A DNA stretch of 6,115 bases, from the NCBI GenBank assembly GCA_003649515.1, contig QMSC01000084.1, positions 1 to 6,115 on the forward strand, in the 5' to 3' direction. Under the pieces are notes generated by a model. The model had not been told where the DNA came from and made no database searches. It saw only the letters and a program-made list of their open reading frames with translations. Source of the DNA: Thermoprotei archaeon (GTDB lineage: Archaea; Thermoproteota; Thermoprotei; Thermofilales; B20-G17). Of this stretch, positions 1-6,104 are shown one piece after another (the first letter of the stretch is position 1; each line of letters starts with the position of its first letter). Both the position numbers and the translations under genes were made by a program.

Positions 1-179
1 ACTCTCCAGATCATTTCCACACGCTCACCCACCGTGAAAGGATTTCGGAGGCTATGCGAGTATTGAGCGCTACCTATGCAAATTATGACTTCGTCTTCTC
101 TTTCTAAAATCCACCTTAAAGCCTTAAGATGGCCTAGGTGAAATGGTTGGAACCTGCCTACAAATAGACCTCTACCCAT
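1..179 (-). CDS. nadM: Nicotinamide-nucleotide adenylyltransferase, archaeal type (partial, N-terminal 59 codons)
   Basis: The enzyme joins NMN and ATP to make NAD and pyrophosphate, the adenylyl-transfer step of cytosolic NAD synthesis. Reading the minus strand from the ATG at 179-177 gives an open frame to the window edge with no stop, so the C-terminal two thirds are missing. Residues 8-17 read GRFQPFHLGH, the nucleotidyltransferase signature with the HxGH ATP-phosphate-binding motif at residues 14-17. Residues 36-52 carry the IGSAQ, SHSLRNPFT and GER segments typical of archaeal NMNATs. The start fits the family, whose members begin a few residues before GLFVGRFQP. It follows the M28-like gene by 2 bases, on the same strand, and is probably co-transcribed and translationally coupled with it. 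The family's C-terminal ISSTR-type motif would lie outside the window and cannot be checked. Bacterial NadM relatives carry a Nudix domain, while archaeal ones are single-domain, about 170-180 residues. The family call is firm. Confidence 0.93.
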   Translation of the reverse strand, partial: MGRGLFVGRFQPFHLGHLKALRWILEREDEVIICIGSAQYSHSLRNPFTVGERVEMIWR

Positions 180-181
180 AT

Positions 182-193
182 TCACCTACCCTC
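182..193 (-). promoter_or_regulatory. Ribosome-binding site of nadM, overlapping the upstream stop codon
   Basis: On the minus strand the last codons of the M28-like gene read GAGGGTAGGTGA, followed by AT and the nadM ATG. AGGTGA (187-182) is an exact match to the complement of the archaeal 16S tail (UCACCU), and its last three bases are the TGA stop of the upstream gene. The spacer is only 2 bases, shorter than usual. The GAGGG at 193-189 offers an alternative pairing with a 9-base spacer. The arrangement favours termination-reinitiation coupling. Confidence 0.6.
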
Positions 194-1336
194 TAAGACG
201 TTGATGAGTGCTAACAATGTTTTCACTACTTCCATTAGCGAGCTAACTGATATATAAGAACTTAAATCTAGGGGCGTGTTTGCAAAGTACGAGGGTGCTT
301 CAGTTAAATACAAGATGTTCTCAGTCGAAAAGCGCTTAGAATACCATGGCTTTTTCTCGCTTATGAGCACATAGTAACCAGTGGACTGAAGAATACTAAT
401 GATCTTCACTTGCTCCTTCTTGAATCCCTGTATAACGGCTATTCGCCTACCATATAGACTTCCTACTCTATCTACGATAATTACTCCTTGATAGTTCACG
501 TCCTTAAGCACGTCCTCTAGTATCATTCCATTCTTCCTCATCTTAATAGGGAGGAACAGGAATAGGTACGTGTTTAAAAGTGTTCGAAAGTTGAGTATTC
601 GAGCCACTTCCAGTAAAACTGTCGTGCCACTAGCGTTTTCGTGAGCCCCTGGAGAGTACAGCATCGAGTCGTAATGTGCAAAAAGCAGGTATGTTTTATC
701 TCCTCTTCCCTGCAGAGTATAGGAAATGCCCTTTGCTTCAGAAACCGTGCTTCCCCCCTCTACGCCAAGGAGAAGGGAGTCTCTAGAGCGAATTAATTCT
801 AGACCTTCTTCAAGAGATATAGCGACTGCAGGAAGTGTTACGTTCTCTTTAACAATGCTCTCTTTAATGAGGTTCCCAGGCACTTTTGTGATAAAGACAG
901 TTCCTAGGGCACGATTTTTCTCAAGTCTTCGTAAAATGTTATTCCTATAGCAGTACGATGTCAGCACTAGGGCTATCTTATTCTCGATTTCCCTCGGTAT
1001 AGGCTCCTTTTCAGGGTATCTGACAAAAACAGTCTTACCGGCAACATTACCATTTCCTGAGAAAGCGAGAGGCAAGTGTATGATTTCACGTCCAGTCTTC
1101 TCTGAGTATAGCTGCGAGAAGGAACAGAACCAGTACTGGGTTTTCCAAGAAAAGTTTCTAGTTTCCCCTGCTTTTAAGTAATCTCTAAGGAGTGACTCTA
1201 TAAAGCTCGCCGCCTTTAAAGCCTCAGAGGATCCAGGTGCTCTATGACTGTACTTTGTAAGCTCTTCGAGTATTTTCTTTAGATTATACGAGGAAACATT
1301 CACATCGGTATTCAGGGGTCTTTCTCTCTTCCCCAC
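182..1336 (-). CDS. M28 (Iap-like) aminopeptidase homologue with degenerate active site, probable pseudoenzyme
   Basis: The fold is recognisable as an M28 zinc aminopeptidase. Residues 31-46 (HRAPGSSEALKAASFI) match the family's N-terminal RxxGSxxxxxAAxYI pattern. Residues about 98-185 look like an inserted protease-associated (PA) domain, from GKTVFVRYP to LPAVAISLEEG. The catalytic core starts near 205 with AHYDS (H221, D223) and GAHENASG (230-237). Several key residues are changed. The bridging zinc Asp is Glu (E233). The catalytic-base and zinc-ligand Glu-Glu pair after the FxFF strand is Ile-Lys (264-265). The C-terminal zinc His in SDH is lost (STEN, 337-340). H221 and D289 (VDRVGS) remain. 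Loss of the catalytic Glu makes peptidase activity unlikely. There is no signal peptide or membrane helix, so the protein should be cytosolic. The start is GTG; an in-frame TAG lies ten codons upstream and a good ribosome-binding site precedes the GTG. It is first in a pair with nadM. Family is confident; function is unknown. Confidence 0.82.
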   Translation of the reverse strand: MGKRERPLNTDVNVSSYNLKKILEELTKYSHRAPGSSEALKAASFIESLLRDYLKAGETRNFSWKTQYWFCSFSQLYSEKTGREIIHLPLAFSGNGNVAGKTVFVRYPEKEPIPREIENKIALVLTSYCYRNNILRRLEKNRALGTVFITKVPGNLIKESIVKENVTLPAVAISLEEGLELIRSRDSLLLGVEGGSTVSEAKGISYTLQGRGDKTYLLFAHYDSMLYSPGAHENASGTTVLLEVARILNFRTLLNTYLFLFLPIKMRKNGMILEDVLKDVNYQGVIIVDRVGSLYGRRIAVIQGFKKEQVKIISILQSTGYYVLISEKKPWYSKRFSTENILYLTEAPSYFANTPLDLSSYISVSSLMEVVKTLLALINVLEGR

Positions 1337-1339
1337 AGC

Positions 1340-1348
1340 GATCAGCTC
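1340..1348 (-). promoter_or_regulatory. Ribosome-binding site supporting the GTG start of the M28-like gene
   Basis: The minus strand reads GAGCTGATC, then GCT, then the GTG start. This matches eight of nine bases of GAGGTGATC, the complement of the archaeal 16S rRNA 3' tail. It sits at a suitable distance and decides the start in favour of GTG at 1336-1334, since there is no ATG between the upstream in-frame stop and this point. Confidence 0.55.
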
Positions 1349-1370
1349 ATGGATAGTATTGAGCTAGGTT

Positions 1371-1404
1371 AATCTTATACATTAGTTCAACGGGATATAC
1401 TGAT
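1371..1404. promoter_or_regulatory. Divergent promoter between the M28-like and UPF0216 genes
   Basis: The plus strand has a TATA-like CTTATAC at 1374-1380, about 28 bases from its centre to the ATG at 1405. Archaeal TATA boxes lie roughly 26 bases upstream of the transcription start, which places the plus start at or within a base or two of the ATG, so the UPF0216 mRNA is probably leaderless. No Shine-Dalgarno match precedes that ATG, which agrees. Read on the minus strand the same bases are GTATAAG, which would start transcription near 1351 and give the M28-like gene a short leader containing its ribosome-binding site. A second minus-strand candidate, GTATATCC, lies at 1392-1399. These are sequence inferences only. 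Confidence 0.45.
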
Positions 1405-1845
1405 ATGATGGTAGGTCAGGATAATAGAGATCTTGAGGGGAGGCTAGAAGAGGTTCTCAGAACTTCTATAGAGAAGTATGGGAAAGCATTGCCTTTAAAG
1501 AAAATATCACTAAAAAATGCTTTAGAGGCTAAAGCCCCCTACTATGTATCAGTTAGTGGGGAGAGAATATACCTTGACAAGCAGGCCGTGGAGAAGGCAG
1601 CAGGTCTTGTGACCTCAGAGGAGGCTGAAAATATACTATTACCCCTAGTCATAAAATTCTCTAAAGACGGAGTTTATTACTTTGAAGGAAACGATTGTGA
1701 GGCGAGCTTACTTAAAAGAGCTTTGGGCGAGTTAAACCTACTTGAGAACCGTTGCAAGGGTTCAACGAGAATAGTATTCACACAACGTAGATTGTTGAAA
1801 ATTATGAGAAGGCTTGGAGGTCTAATTCTCTTCGCTCCTGGCTAA
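1405..1845 (+). CDS. UPF0216 (DUF61) family protein
   Basis: This 146-residue protein resembles the archaeal UPF0216 family, which has no established function. Visible family features are LPLKKISLKNAL (29-40), matching the LPxxRxSLxxLL pattern; a short strand with SGERIYLDKQ (51-60) corresponding to the family's xDGxxHxIxxxE stretch; SEEAENILLPLVIKF (71-85), matching the LxLPIxIE segment; and a basic C-terminal part, FTQRRLLKIMRR (125-136). It is soluble, lacks signal peptide or membrane segments, and its length is normal for the family. The start is the first ATG after an in-frame TGA at 1360-1362. A second ATG follows immediately at 1408, so the true start could be either. The TATA spacing suggests a leaderless transcript. 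It is divergent from the M28-like gene and convergent with reverse gyrase, so it is probably a single-gene unit. The family assignment rests on remembered motif pattern, not on a search. Confidence 0.7.
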   Translation: MMVGQDNRDLEGRLEEVLRTSIEKYGKALPLKKISLKNALEAKAPYYVSVSGERIYLDKQAVEKAAGLVTSEEAENILLPLVIKFSKDGVYYFEGNDCEASLLKRALGELNLLENRCKGSTRIVFTQRRLLKIMRRLGGLILFAPG

Positions 1846-1872
1846 GGTAGGAACCCCATATTATATATTGAA

Positions 1873-4800
1873 CTACATTTTAGATGGAGCATAAGTGGTG
1901 GTAACGTACCTAACTATTTCATCGAAGAATTCTCTTAACACTTCTTGATAGCTTATCCTTCCTTCCTCTATCTCCTTCATACGGGCCTCGACTACACGAG
2001 TTCTATTCTCTGAAACCAGGTTCTTGTAACGTTCTATGAGGTAATTATAGACGCTGATCCCTCTCTGTGTGGGAATTAGCTTCTTACGCTTCGATTCAAT
2101 GACGTATCTCCTCTCTAGGAGCGTTCTTATTATTTTGGCATATGTGGAAGGTCTGCCTATACCTCTTTCTTTCATAAGTTTAATGAGATCGGCTTGCGTG
2201 TATAGAGGAACTGTAGCTATCCTTCTTGTCTGAACATTAATTATATCGTACTCCCTTTCCTCGAACTTAGGCATCAAGTCGATGTACTGGTATATCACCA
2301 TGAAGCCTTTCTTTACAATTTCGGTATATCCCTTCACTTCCTTGGAGTACTCGCCTATTTGTATCAAGTATTTTTCATGGAGCGCCTCACCCGGTATCAT
2401 CTGGCTCGCCATAAACCTTCTAAAGATTAAGTCGTATAACATAAAGTGTCTTCGTGTAAGAGGTCTTATGACCCTAATGATCCCTTCTCGTATCATAGAC
2501 ATTAGTTGGTTGGAGTCTATAGGTCTGGTGGGTCTAATACATTCATGAGCCCCCTCTTTCATCCACTCGCGAGGAACGAACATATCTTCGCTAAACTTAT
2601 CAACAATGTATTCTCTTGCAATATTCCTGCCTGCTGGAGAGACTCGAGTACTATCAGTCCTGTGATAAGTTATTAAACCGAGCTCGAATAGATCCTGAGC
2701 TATTCTCATAACTCCGTCTACGCCTATTCTTAAAACGCGTACAGCTTCCCTTAACATAGTGTCTGTGGAGAAGGGAGGTGGTGGGTTTAAGGTGACTATT
2801 TCCGAGGAGATCCTTTTAACGACAGCTTTCTGAGATCTAAGCTCGTAGGCCACCTCGCGCGACTTTCTACCTTTAACCTCGATGTTGTCGAGCGTTACTA
2901 CATAGCCGTTAGAGAGAGTTACGAAGAATACGGTCCTTCTGCTCTTTAGGTGCTCATAGTACCTCTCAATGATCCACCCTAAAAGGGGTGTTTGTACGCG
3001 ACCAGCTGAAAGGGTTCGCTGGCCAAACGCATCCCAGAGTTTCTTACTTAACTCAAAACCTATCCATCTATCTTCAATGCGGCGGACTAGCTGTGCTTCT
3101 ACGAGTCTGTTGTCCAAGTCTCTAAGGGTTTTCATAGCCTGAGTTATCGCGCGTTTAGTGACTTCATGGAATTCCATTCTCTTAACTTTCCCGCTATACG
3201 GGTATATCGTGATCGCTATATCCCATCCTATTTTCTCTCCTTCAGTGTCGGGGTCAGTTCCTATAAGGACTAGATCTACTTCTCGAGCAAGCTCCCGTAT
3301 AGTATCTATTATGGACTTGCTGTCAACTACATTCGTAGAACCACAATTTGGACAAGTCCTGTCCTGAATCTCATCCGTAAATTGTTCACCGCATTCAAGA
3401 CATCTCTTAAGCGTAGTGTATATGGGAATAAAGTAGTTGCCTGATACCTTAACTCCGTGAAAGCCCTCACGAGTGACGAGGTCATACACGTGTCCTCCAC
3501 TTGCAATGATGTTTAATAGATAATCTCCTGTACCCACTTCGTACACAGGGTACTTGCCTATTTTCCTCACTGTAGGCTTGCCGAAGAAGTTAGATATGGT
3601 ACGAGCCTTATTCGGGGATTCCACTATCAAGAGGGCTGTGCGTAGTGGCTCTATTCCAGCTTCCTTTATTTCCCCTCTCAGAACCTTGCGTATCTTTTCT
3701 CGATCCCTATTTACCTCCTCAATTACCTCCTCCACTACTTTCTCGTTCCAGGGTTGCCACTCTACGTCCTCGCTGTACCACTTGGTCTGTCTAATGAGCC
3801 CGTTAATCAACTTCTTATCATCCACTATTACAACCGATAGACCTTTAGAGATCCCGCCAGCGTACATTCTTGAAGTCCTACCAGACGCCTGAAGATATGT
3901 CATAGCATCCGGTACGAGAATGTACAATCGCCCGTTTTCCCGAATTACTGAGACATTGGGGAGTTTTTCTATTTCCTTGATAACATCCTCTCTTGCAAGG
4001 AGGTTCTTCAGAAAGTTAGCTACTTCTATTATTCTTTCTTGTATTCGGCCTAAAGAGCCGCTAAGAGTTTCCCCTTCCTTCAAAGCCTCCATAAGTCTCA
4101 GAAGCTTGGCTTTATCGAGTTCTGTTAGTACTCGACGTATGAAAACAATGTATTTTTCTGCTAGGTCTAAATCATTGCCCTTAAGCGTATCTCTAATGTT
4201 TATCAGTAGCTGTAGAACCCTTATGGGATTTGGTTCACTTATTTCTAATGCGAATTTGAAGCGGGGAACCCCCGCGAAAACTGCGTAACGAATGATTTCC
4301 GGATAATCAAGTCCTCTCACAAGCAAACCGTAGTATATCGCTATACCGACCAGCACATCAAGCCGTCCTTCGAGGAATTCTTGGAGGGGTTCCTTTTCTC
4401 TTGCATGGATAAGACCAGCTGCTATACCTCTCTCATTTAAAATTTTCGTTAAATATTCGGCGTATTCTACTCCTTTATCAACAGGTACGAATACAAGTCC
4501 TCCTTTACCGAGTTTTGAAACTATTTTAACAACAGCATCTTCAAGGCTTTCCTCACGAGGCTCATAGTACATGTCAGCAATATTCCTCAAGAACTCTGCT
4601 CTGGATCCTACTTCGAATCCTAGCAGCTCTCTGAAAAGCTTCACTCGTATTCCTCGCACCTTTCCTGTGGCCGTGGATACTATTAGAAGACCCGTATTAT
4701 TGTTCGAGAGAAAGGCCTTTATTTTGTCCTCAAGTTCCTTCCTTTCGTTTAAAATCTCCGAGGGAATCTCGAGTTTTCGCGAAATATAGTAAGCCATGCT

Positions 4801-5574
4801 CCTTTTAATGTAGATTAACCTTAACGCCGCATTTACAACGTCTTCCGGAAATCCTAGTAATACTAGTACTCTGTCAATGTTTTTTGATGATTTTAACAGT
4901 GCATCAACATCGTCAACGAAAATGAAGTCAAAGTTAAAATTCTTTATTTTATCATAATTGCGGGCAAGAAACTGTGAGGTAGTTATGAGAATATTGAATT
5001 CTCCTTTTTCCAAAGCCTCCCCGAAGTCCTTTCTCGCAGATCCTCGAGTACCCGAGTAACCCAGGATCTTAACGTTCAACCCTAACTTTTCTGAAAATTT
5101 CTGTAGTTTCTTATGAACTTGGCTTACGAGGAGTGTTGTGGGCAATATTATGTAGCTCCTCCCTCCCCTGCTAGCTATGTAGAGGGCAGCCATTATGCCG
5201 AACACAGTTTTACCAACACCTGTAGGTGCTAAAATGGCGAAGCTTTTCCCTTGAATAAGCCGTTTAGCCCATGTCCTTTGTGCGCTCCACATGTTGCTTC
5301 CAAGGACTTTTCGAAACATGAGATTGATCTCGCTTATGCGCTCATCGAGTTCGACTACTTGTCTGTAGTTCTTCAAAAGCCCTCCGCTTTCTAACTCTTT
5401 TAACAAGTATTTTTTATATTCTAGAGGATCCATCGAGGACATTTTACTATAGAGTTCCTTATTCGAAACCGGCAAGCATTTTTCACAAGGTGCCATTAAT
5501 AGGAGGCGTGTATCGTCTATCTCTCCTCCGCAGTTGGGACATAGTTCCTTGAATAGAGCATGTCTCTCTGTCAT
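1873..5574 (-). CDS. rgy: Reverse gyrase (helicase-like plus type IA topoisomerase), complete
   Basis: Reverse gyrase uses ATP to put positive supercoils into DNA. Domains in order over 1233 residues are as follows. An N-terminal zinc finger has C12, C15, C30 and C33. The first RecA-like domain has Walker A APTGVGKT (116-123), the DDVD box (221-224) and motif III STAT (300-303). The second RecA-like domain runs from about 340, with motif VI QASGRTSR (562-569). A latch-like insertion lies at roughly 440-550. The Toprim domain begins at LLIVESPNKA (648-657, E652) and holds DPDTEGE (774-780). It contains a second zinc finger with C725, C728, C741 and C744. SAGRVQTP is at 856-863. The catalytic tyrosine is Y970 in LITYHRTDSTR, and the HECIRPT motif is at 1010-1016. 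All key residues are present, and there is no intein or frameshift. The ATG is the first start after an in-frame TAA. The gene is monocistronic in this window, divergent from a winged-helix gene. Some crenarchaea have two copies, and which paralogue this is cannot be told here. Confidence 0.98.
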   Translation of the reverse strand: MTERHALFKELCPNCGGEIDDTRLLLMAPCEKCLPVSNKELYSKMSSMDPLEYKKYLLKELESGGLLKNYRQVVELDERISEINLMFRKVLGSNMWSAQRTWAKRLIQGKSFAILAPTGVGKTVFGIMAALYIASRGGRSYIILPTTLLVSQVHKKLQKFSEKLGLNVKILGYSGTRGSARKDFGEALEKGEFNILITTSQFLARNYDKIKNFNFDFIFVDDVDALLKSSKNIDRVLVLLGFPEDVVNAALRLIYIKRSMAYYISRKLEIPSEILNERKELEDKIKAFLSNNNTGLLIVSTATGKVRGIRVKLFRELLGFEVGSRAEFLRNIADMYYEPREESLEDAVVKIVSKLGKGGLVFVPVDKGVEYAEYLTKILNERGIAAGLIHAREKEPLQEFLEGRLDVLVGIAIYYGLLVRGLDYPEIIRYAVFAGVPRFKFALEISEPNPIRVLQLLINIRDTLKGNDLDLAEKYIVFIRRVLTELDKAKLLRLMEALKEGETLSGSLGRIQERIIEVANFLKNLLAREDVIKEIEKLPNVSVIRENGRLYILVPDAMTYLQASGRTSRMYAGGISKGLSVVIVDDKKLINGLIRQTKWYSEDVEWQPWNEKVVEEVIEEVNRDREKIRKVLRGEIKEAGIEPLRTALLIVESPNKARTISNFFGKPTVRKIGKYPVYEVGTGDYLLNIIASGGHVYDLVTREGFHGVKVSGNYFIPIYTTLKRCLECGEQFTDEIQDRTCPNCGSTNVVDSKSIIDTIRELAREVDLVLIGTDPDTEGEKIGWDIAITIYPYSGKVKRMEFHEVTKRAITQAMKTLRDLDNRLVEAQLVRRIEDRWIGFELSKKLWDAFGQRTLSAGRVQTPLLGWIIERYYEHLKSRRTVFFVTLSNGYVVTLDNIEVKGRKSREVAYELRSQKAVVKRISSEIVTLNPPPPFSTDTMLREAVRVLRIGVDGVMRIAQDLFELGLITYHRTDSTRVSPAGRNIAREYIVDKFSEDMFVPREWMKEGAHECIRPTRPIDSNQLMSMIREGIIRVIRPLTRRHFMLYDLIFRRFMASQMIPGEALHEKYLIQIGEYSKEVKGYTEIVKKGFMVIYQYIDLMPKFEEREYDIINVQTRRIATVPLYTQADLIKLMKERGIGRPSTYAKIIRTLLERRYVIESKRKKLIPTQRGISVYNYLIERYKNLVSENRTRVVEARMKEIEEGRISYQEVLREFFDEIVRYVTTTYAPSKM

Positions 5575-5582
5575 CTCGTAAA

Positions 5583-5625
5583 CCCCTACTTAAACCCTCA
5601 CGGAAAACACTTAAAAACTTTTATG
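5583..5625 (-). promoter_or_regulatory. Candidate reverse gyrase promoter and leader
   Basis: Two A/T-rich boxes on the minus strand could bind TBP: CATAAAAG (5625-5618) and TTTTTAAG (5617-5610). With usual archaeal spacing they would start transcription near 5596 and 5587, giving leaders of about 22 or 13 bases. The leader carries a G-rich AGGGG segment (5587-5583) about eight bases before the ATG, which is only a weak ribosome-binding match. Which box is used cannot be decided from sequence. Confidence 0.4.
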
Positions 5626-5654
5626 GGGATGGGGTTATCATAACATTACTTAAA
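5588..5654. repeat. Three copies of ACTTAAA (TTTAAGT on the minus strand)
   Basis: The identical heptamer ACTTAAA occurs at 5588-5594, 5609-5615 and 5648-5654 in the spacer between reverse gyrase and the winged-helix gene. The first two are 21 bases apart, about two helical turns, on the same face of the DNA; the third is 39 bases further. One overlaps a candidate TATA box of reverse gyrase. They may be TATA-like elements, operator half-sites or chance in A/T-rich DNA. Confidence 0.35.
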
Positions 5655-5707
5655 TGTCTTACGTTTTCTCGCTGATAAGGCACGAAAACATTTTCAAGCA
5701 ACTTGAA
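5634..5707. repeat. Cluster of four short inverted repeats in the divergent spacer
   Basis: Four small inverted repeats follow one another. They are GTTAT-C-ATAAC (5634-5644), ACATT and AATGT around a 5-base loop (5643-5657), GTTTTC and GAAAAC around a 15-base loop (5663-5689), and TTCAAG-CAA-CTTGAA (5693-5707). All arms match perfectly, with the last the cleanest. They lie upstream of both divergent genes, where operators would be expected. Arms of five or six bases in A/T-rich DNA can arise by chance, so a regulatory role is a suggestion only. Confidence 0.35.
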
Positions 5708-5715
5708 GTAACGAG

Positions 5716-5756
5716 GATTAAAAAGGATCCTGCGCTTTATAACTCTAGGGAGAGAG
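5716..5756 (+). promoter_or_regulatory. Candidate promoter and ribosome-binding site of the winged-helix gene
   Basis: ATTAAAAA at 5717-5724 lies about 36 bases before the ATG at 5757 and would start transcription near 5747, leaving a leader of about ten bases. That leader contains GGGAG (5748-5752), a weak Shine-Dalgarno-like match. A nearer TTATAA (5737-5742) is too close to the ATG for normal archaeal TATA spacing. Confidence 0.35.
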
Positions 5757-6104
5757 ATGAGGAGAAAGGCTAAGGAGAAGGAGAGTAAAGAAGGATCATT
5801 ACTCGATTTCATAGGTCCTAAGGTGAGTGAAGAGGGGAGGGAGAGTGTACCAAGCAGGGAGGTTACTGAAGTAAGTAGAAAAGTAGAGCCACCTGCAGTT
5901 GAGGCTCAGGTATTGGAGAAAATATCTCAATATTTGTGTACTAAAGGGGAGGTAACCAAAACGTCGCTATATAGGTGGAGTAAACAGGAGGGAATAAAAC
6001 CGGTGGATCTCTACCGGACATTAGTGCTTTTAGAAAAAGAGGGGCGTTTAAAAAAGGCATTTGATGCTGATAGAGGAGAGATCGTCTACCAGTATCTGGC
6101 TTAA
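5757..6104 (+). CDS. Small winged-helix DNA-binding protein, uncharacterised
   Basis: I do not recognise a named family for this 115-residue protein. Residues 1-46 are highly charged and look disordered, beginning MRRKAKEKESKEG. They include EGSLLDFI (12-19), which resembles the PCNA-interacting PIP box of archaeal replication proteins except that Glu replaces the usual Gln. Residues about 47-115 look like a winged helix. A first helix (about 47-61) is followed by a helix-turn-helix pair (TKTSLYRWSKQEG, 67-79, then KPVDLYRTLVLLEKEG, 81-96). A wing of two strands then follows (RLKKAFDADRGEIVYQYL). The start is the only ATG in the frame after a TAA at 5709-5711. It is divergent from reverse gyrase across 182 bases, so it may share regulation with it or regulate it. 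It could be a transcription regulator, a chromatin-associated protein or a replication accessory factor; the sequence does not choose between them. Confidence 0.75.
   Translation: MRRKAKEKESKEGSLLDFIGPKVSEEGRESVPSREVTEVSRKVEPPAVEAQVLEKISQYLCTKGEVTKTSLYRWSKQEGIKPVDLYRTLVLLEKEGRLKKAFDADRGEIVYQYLA

Noticed and set aside
726..950. A 74-codon plus-strand open frame opposite the M28-like gene
   Set aside because: It is antisense to a supported reading frame and its composition is what reverse translation of that frame would give.
1846..1872. A bidirectional terminator between the UPF0216 gene and reverse gyrase
   Set aside because: The 27 bases hold an A/T-rich ATATTATATAT stretch but no clear T-run on either strand after the stop codons and no convincing hairpin.
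2282..4789. Several plus-strand open frames of 69-122 codons opposite reverse gyrase
   Set aside because: They lie wholly inside a gene with every expected motif, have serine/isoleucine-rich antisense-like composition, and show no family features.
5735..5742. CTTTATAA as the TATA box of the winged-helix gene
   Set aside because: Its centre is only about 18 bases before the ATG. Transcription would start inside the coding sequence, and the frame has no later Met.
5630..5756. Possible C/D box guide RNA in the spacer
   Set aside because: The only box C-like string on the minus strand (ATGATAA) has a mismatch, and no properly spaced box D (CTGA) or C'/D' pair was found.
5621..5812. A 63-codon minus-strand open frame reaching from inside the winged-helix gene across the spacer
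   Set aside because: It starts inside a better-supported gene on the other strand, shows no recognisable family, and covers the promoter region of both divergent genes.
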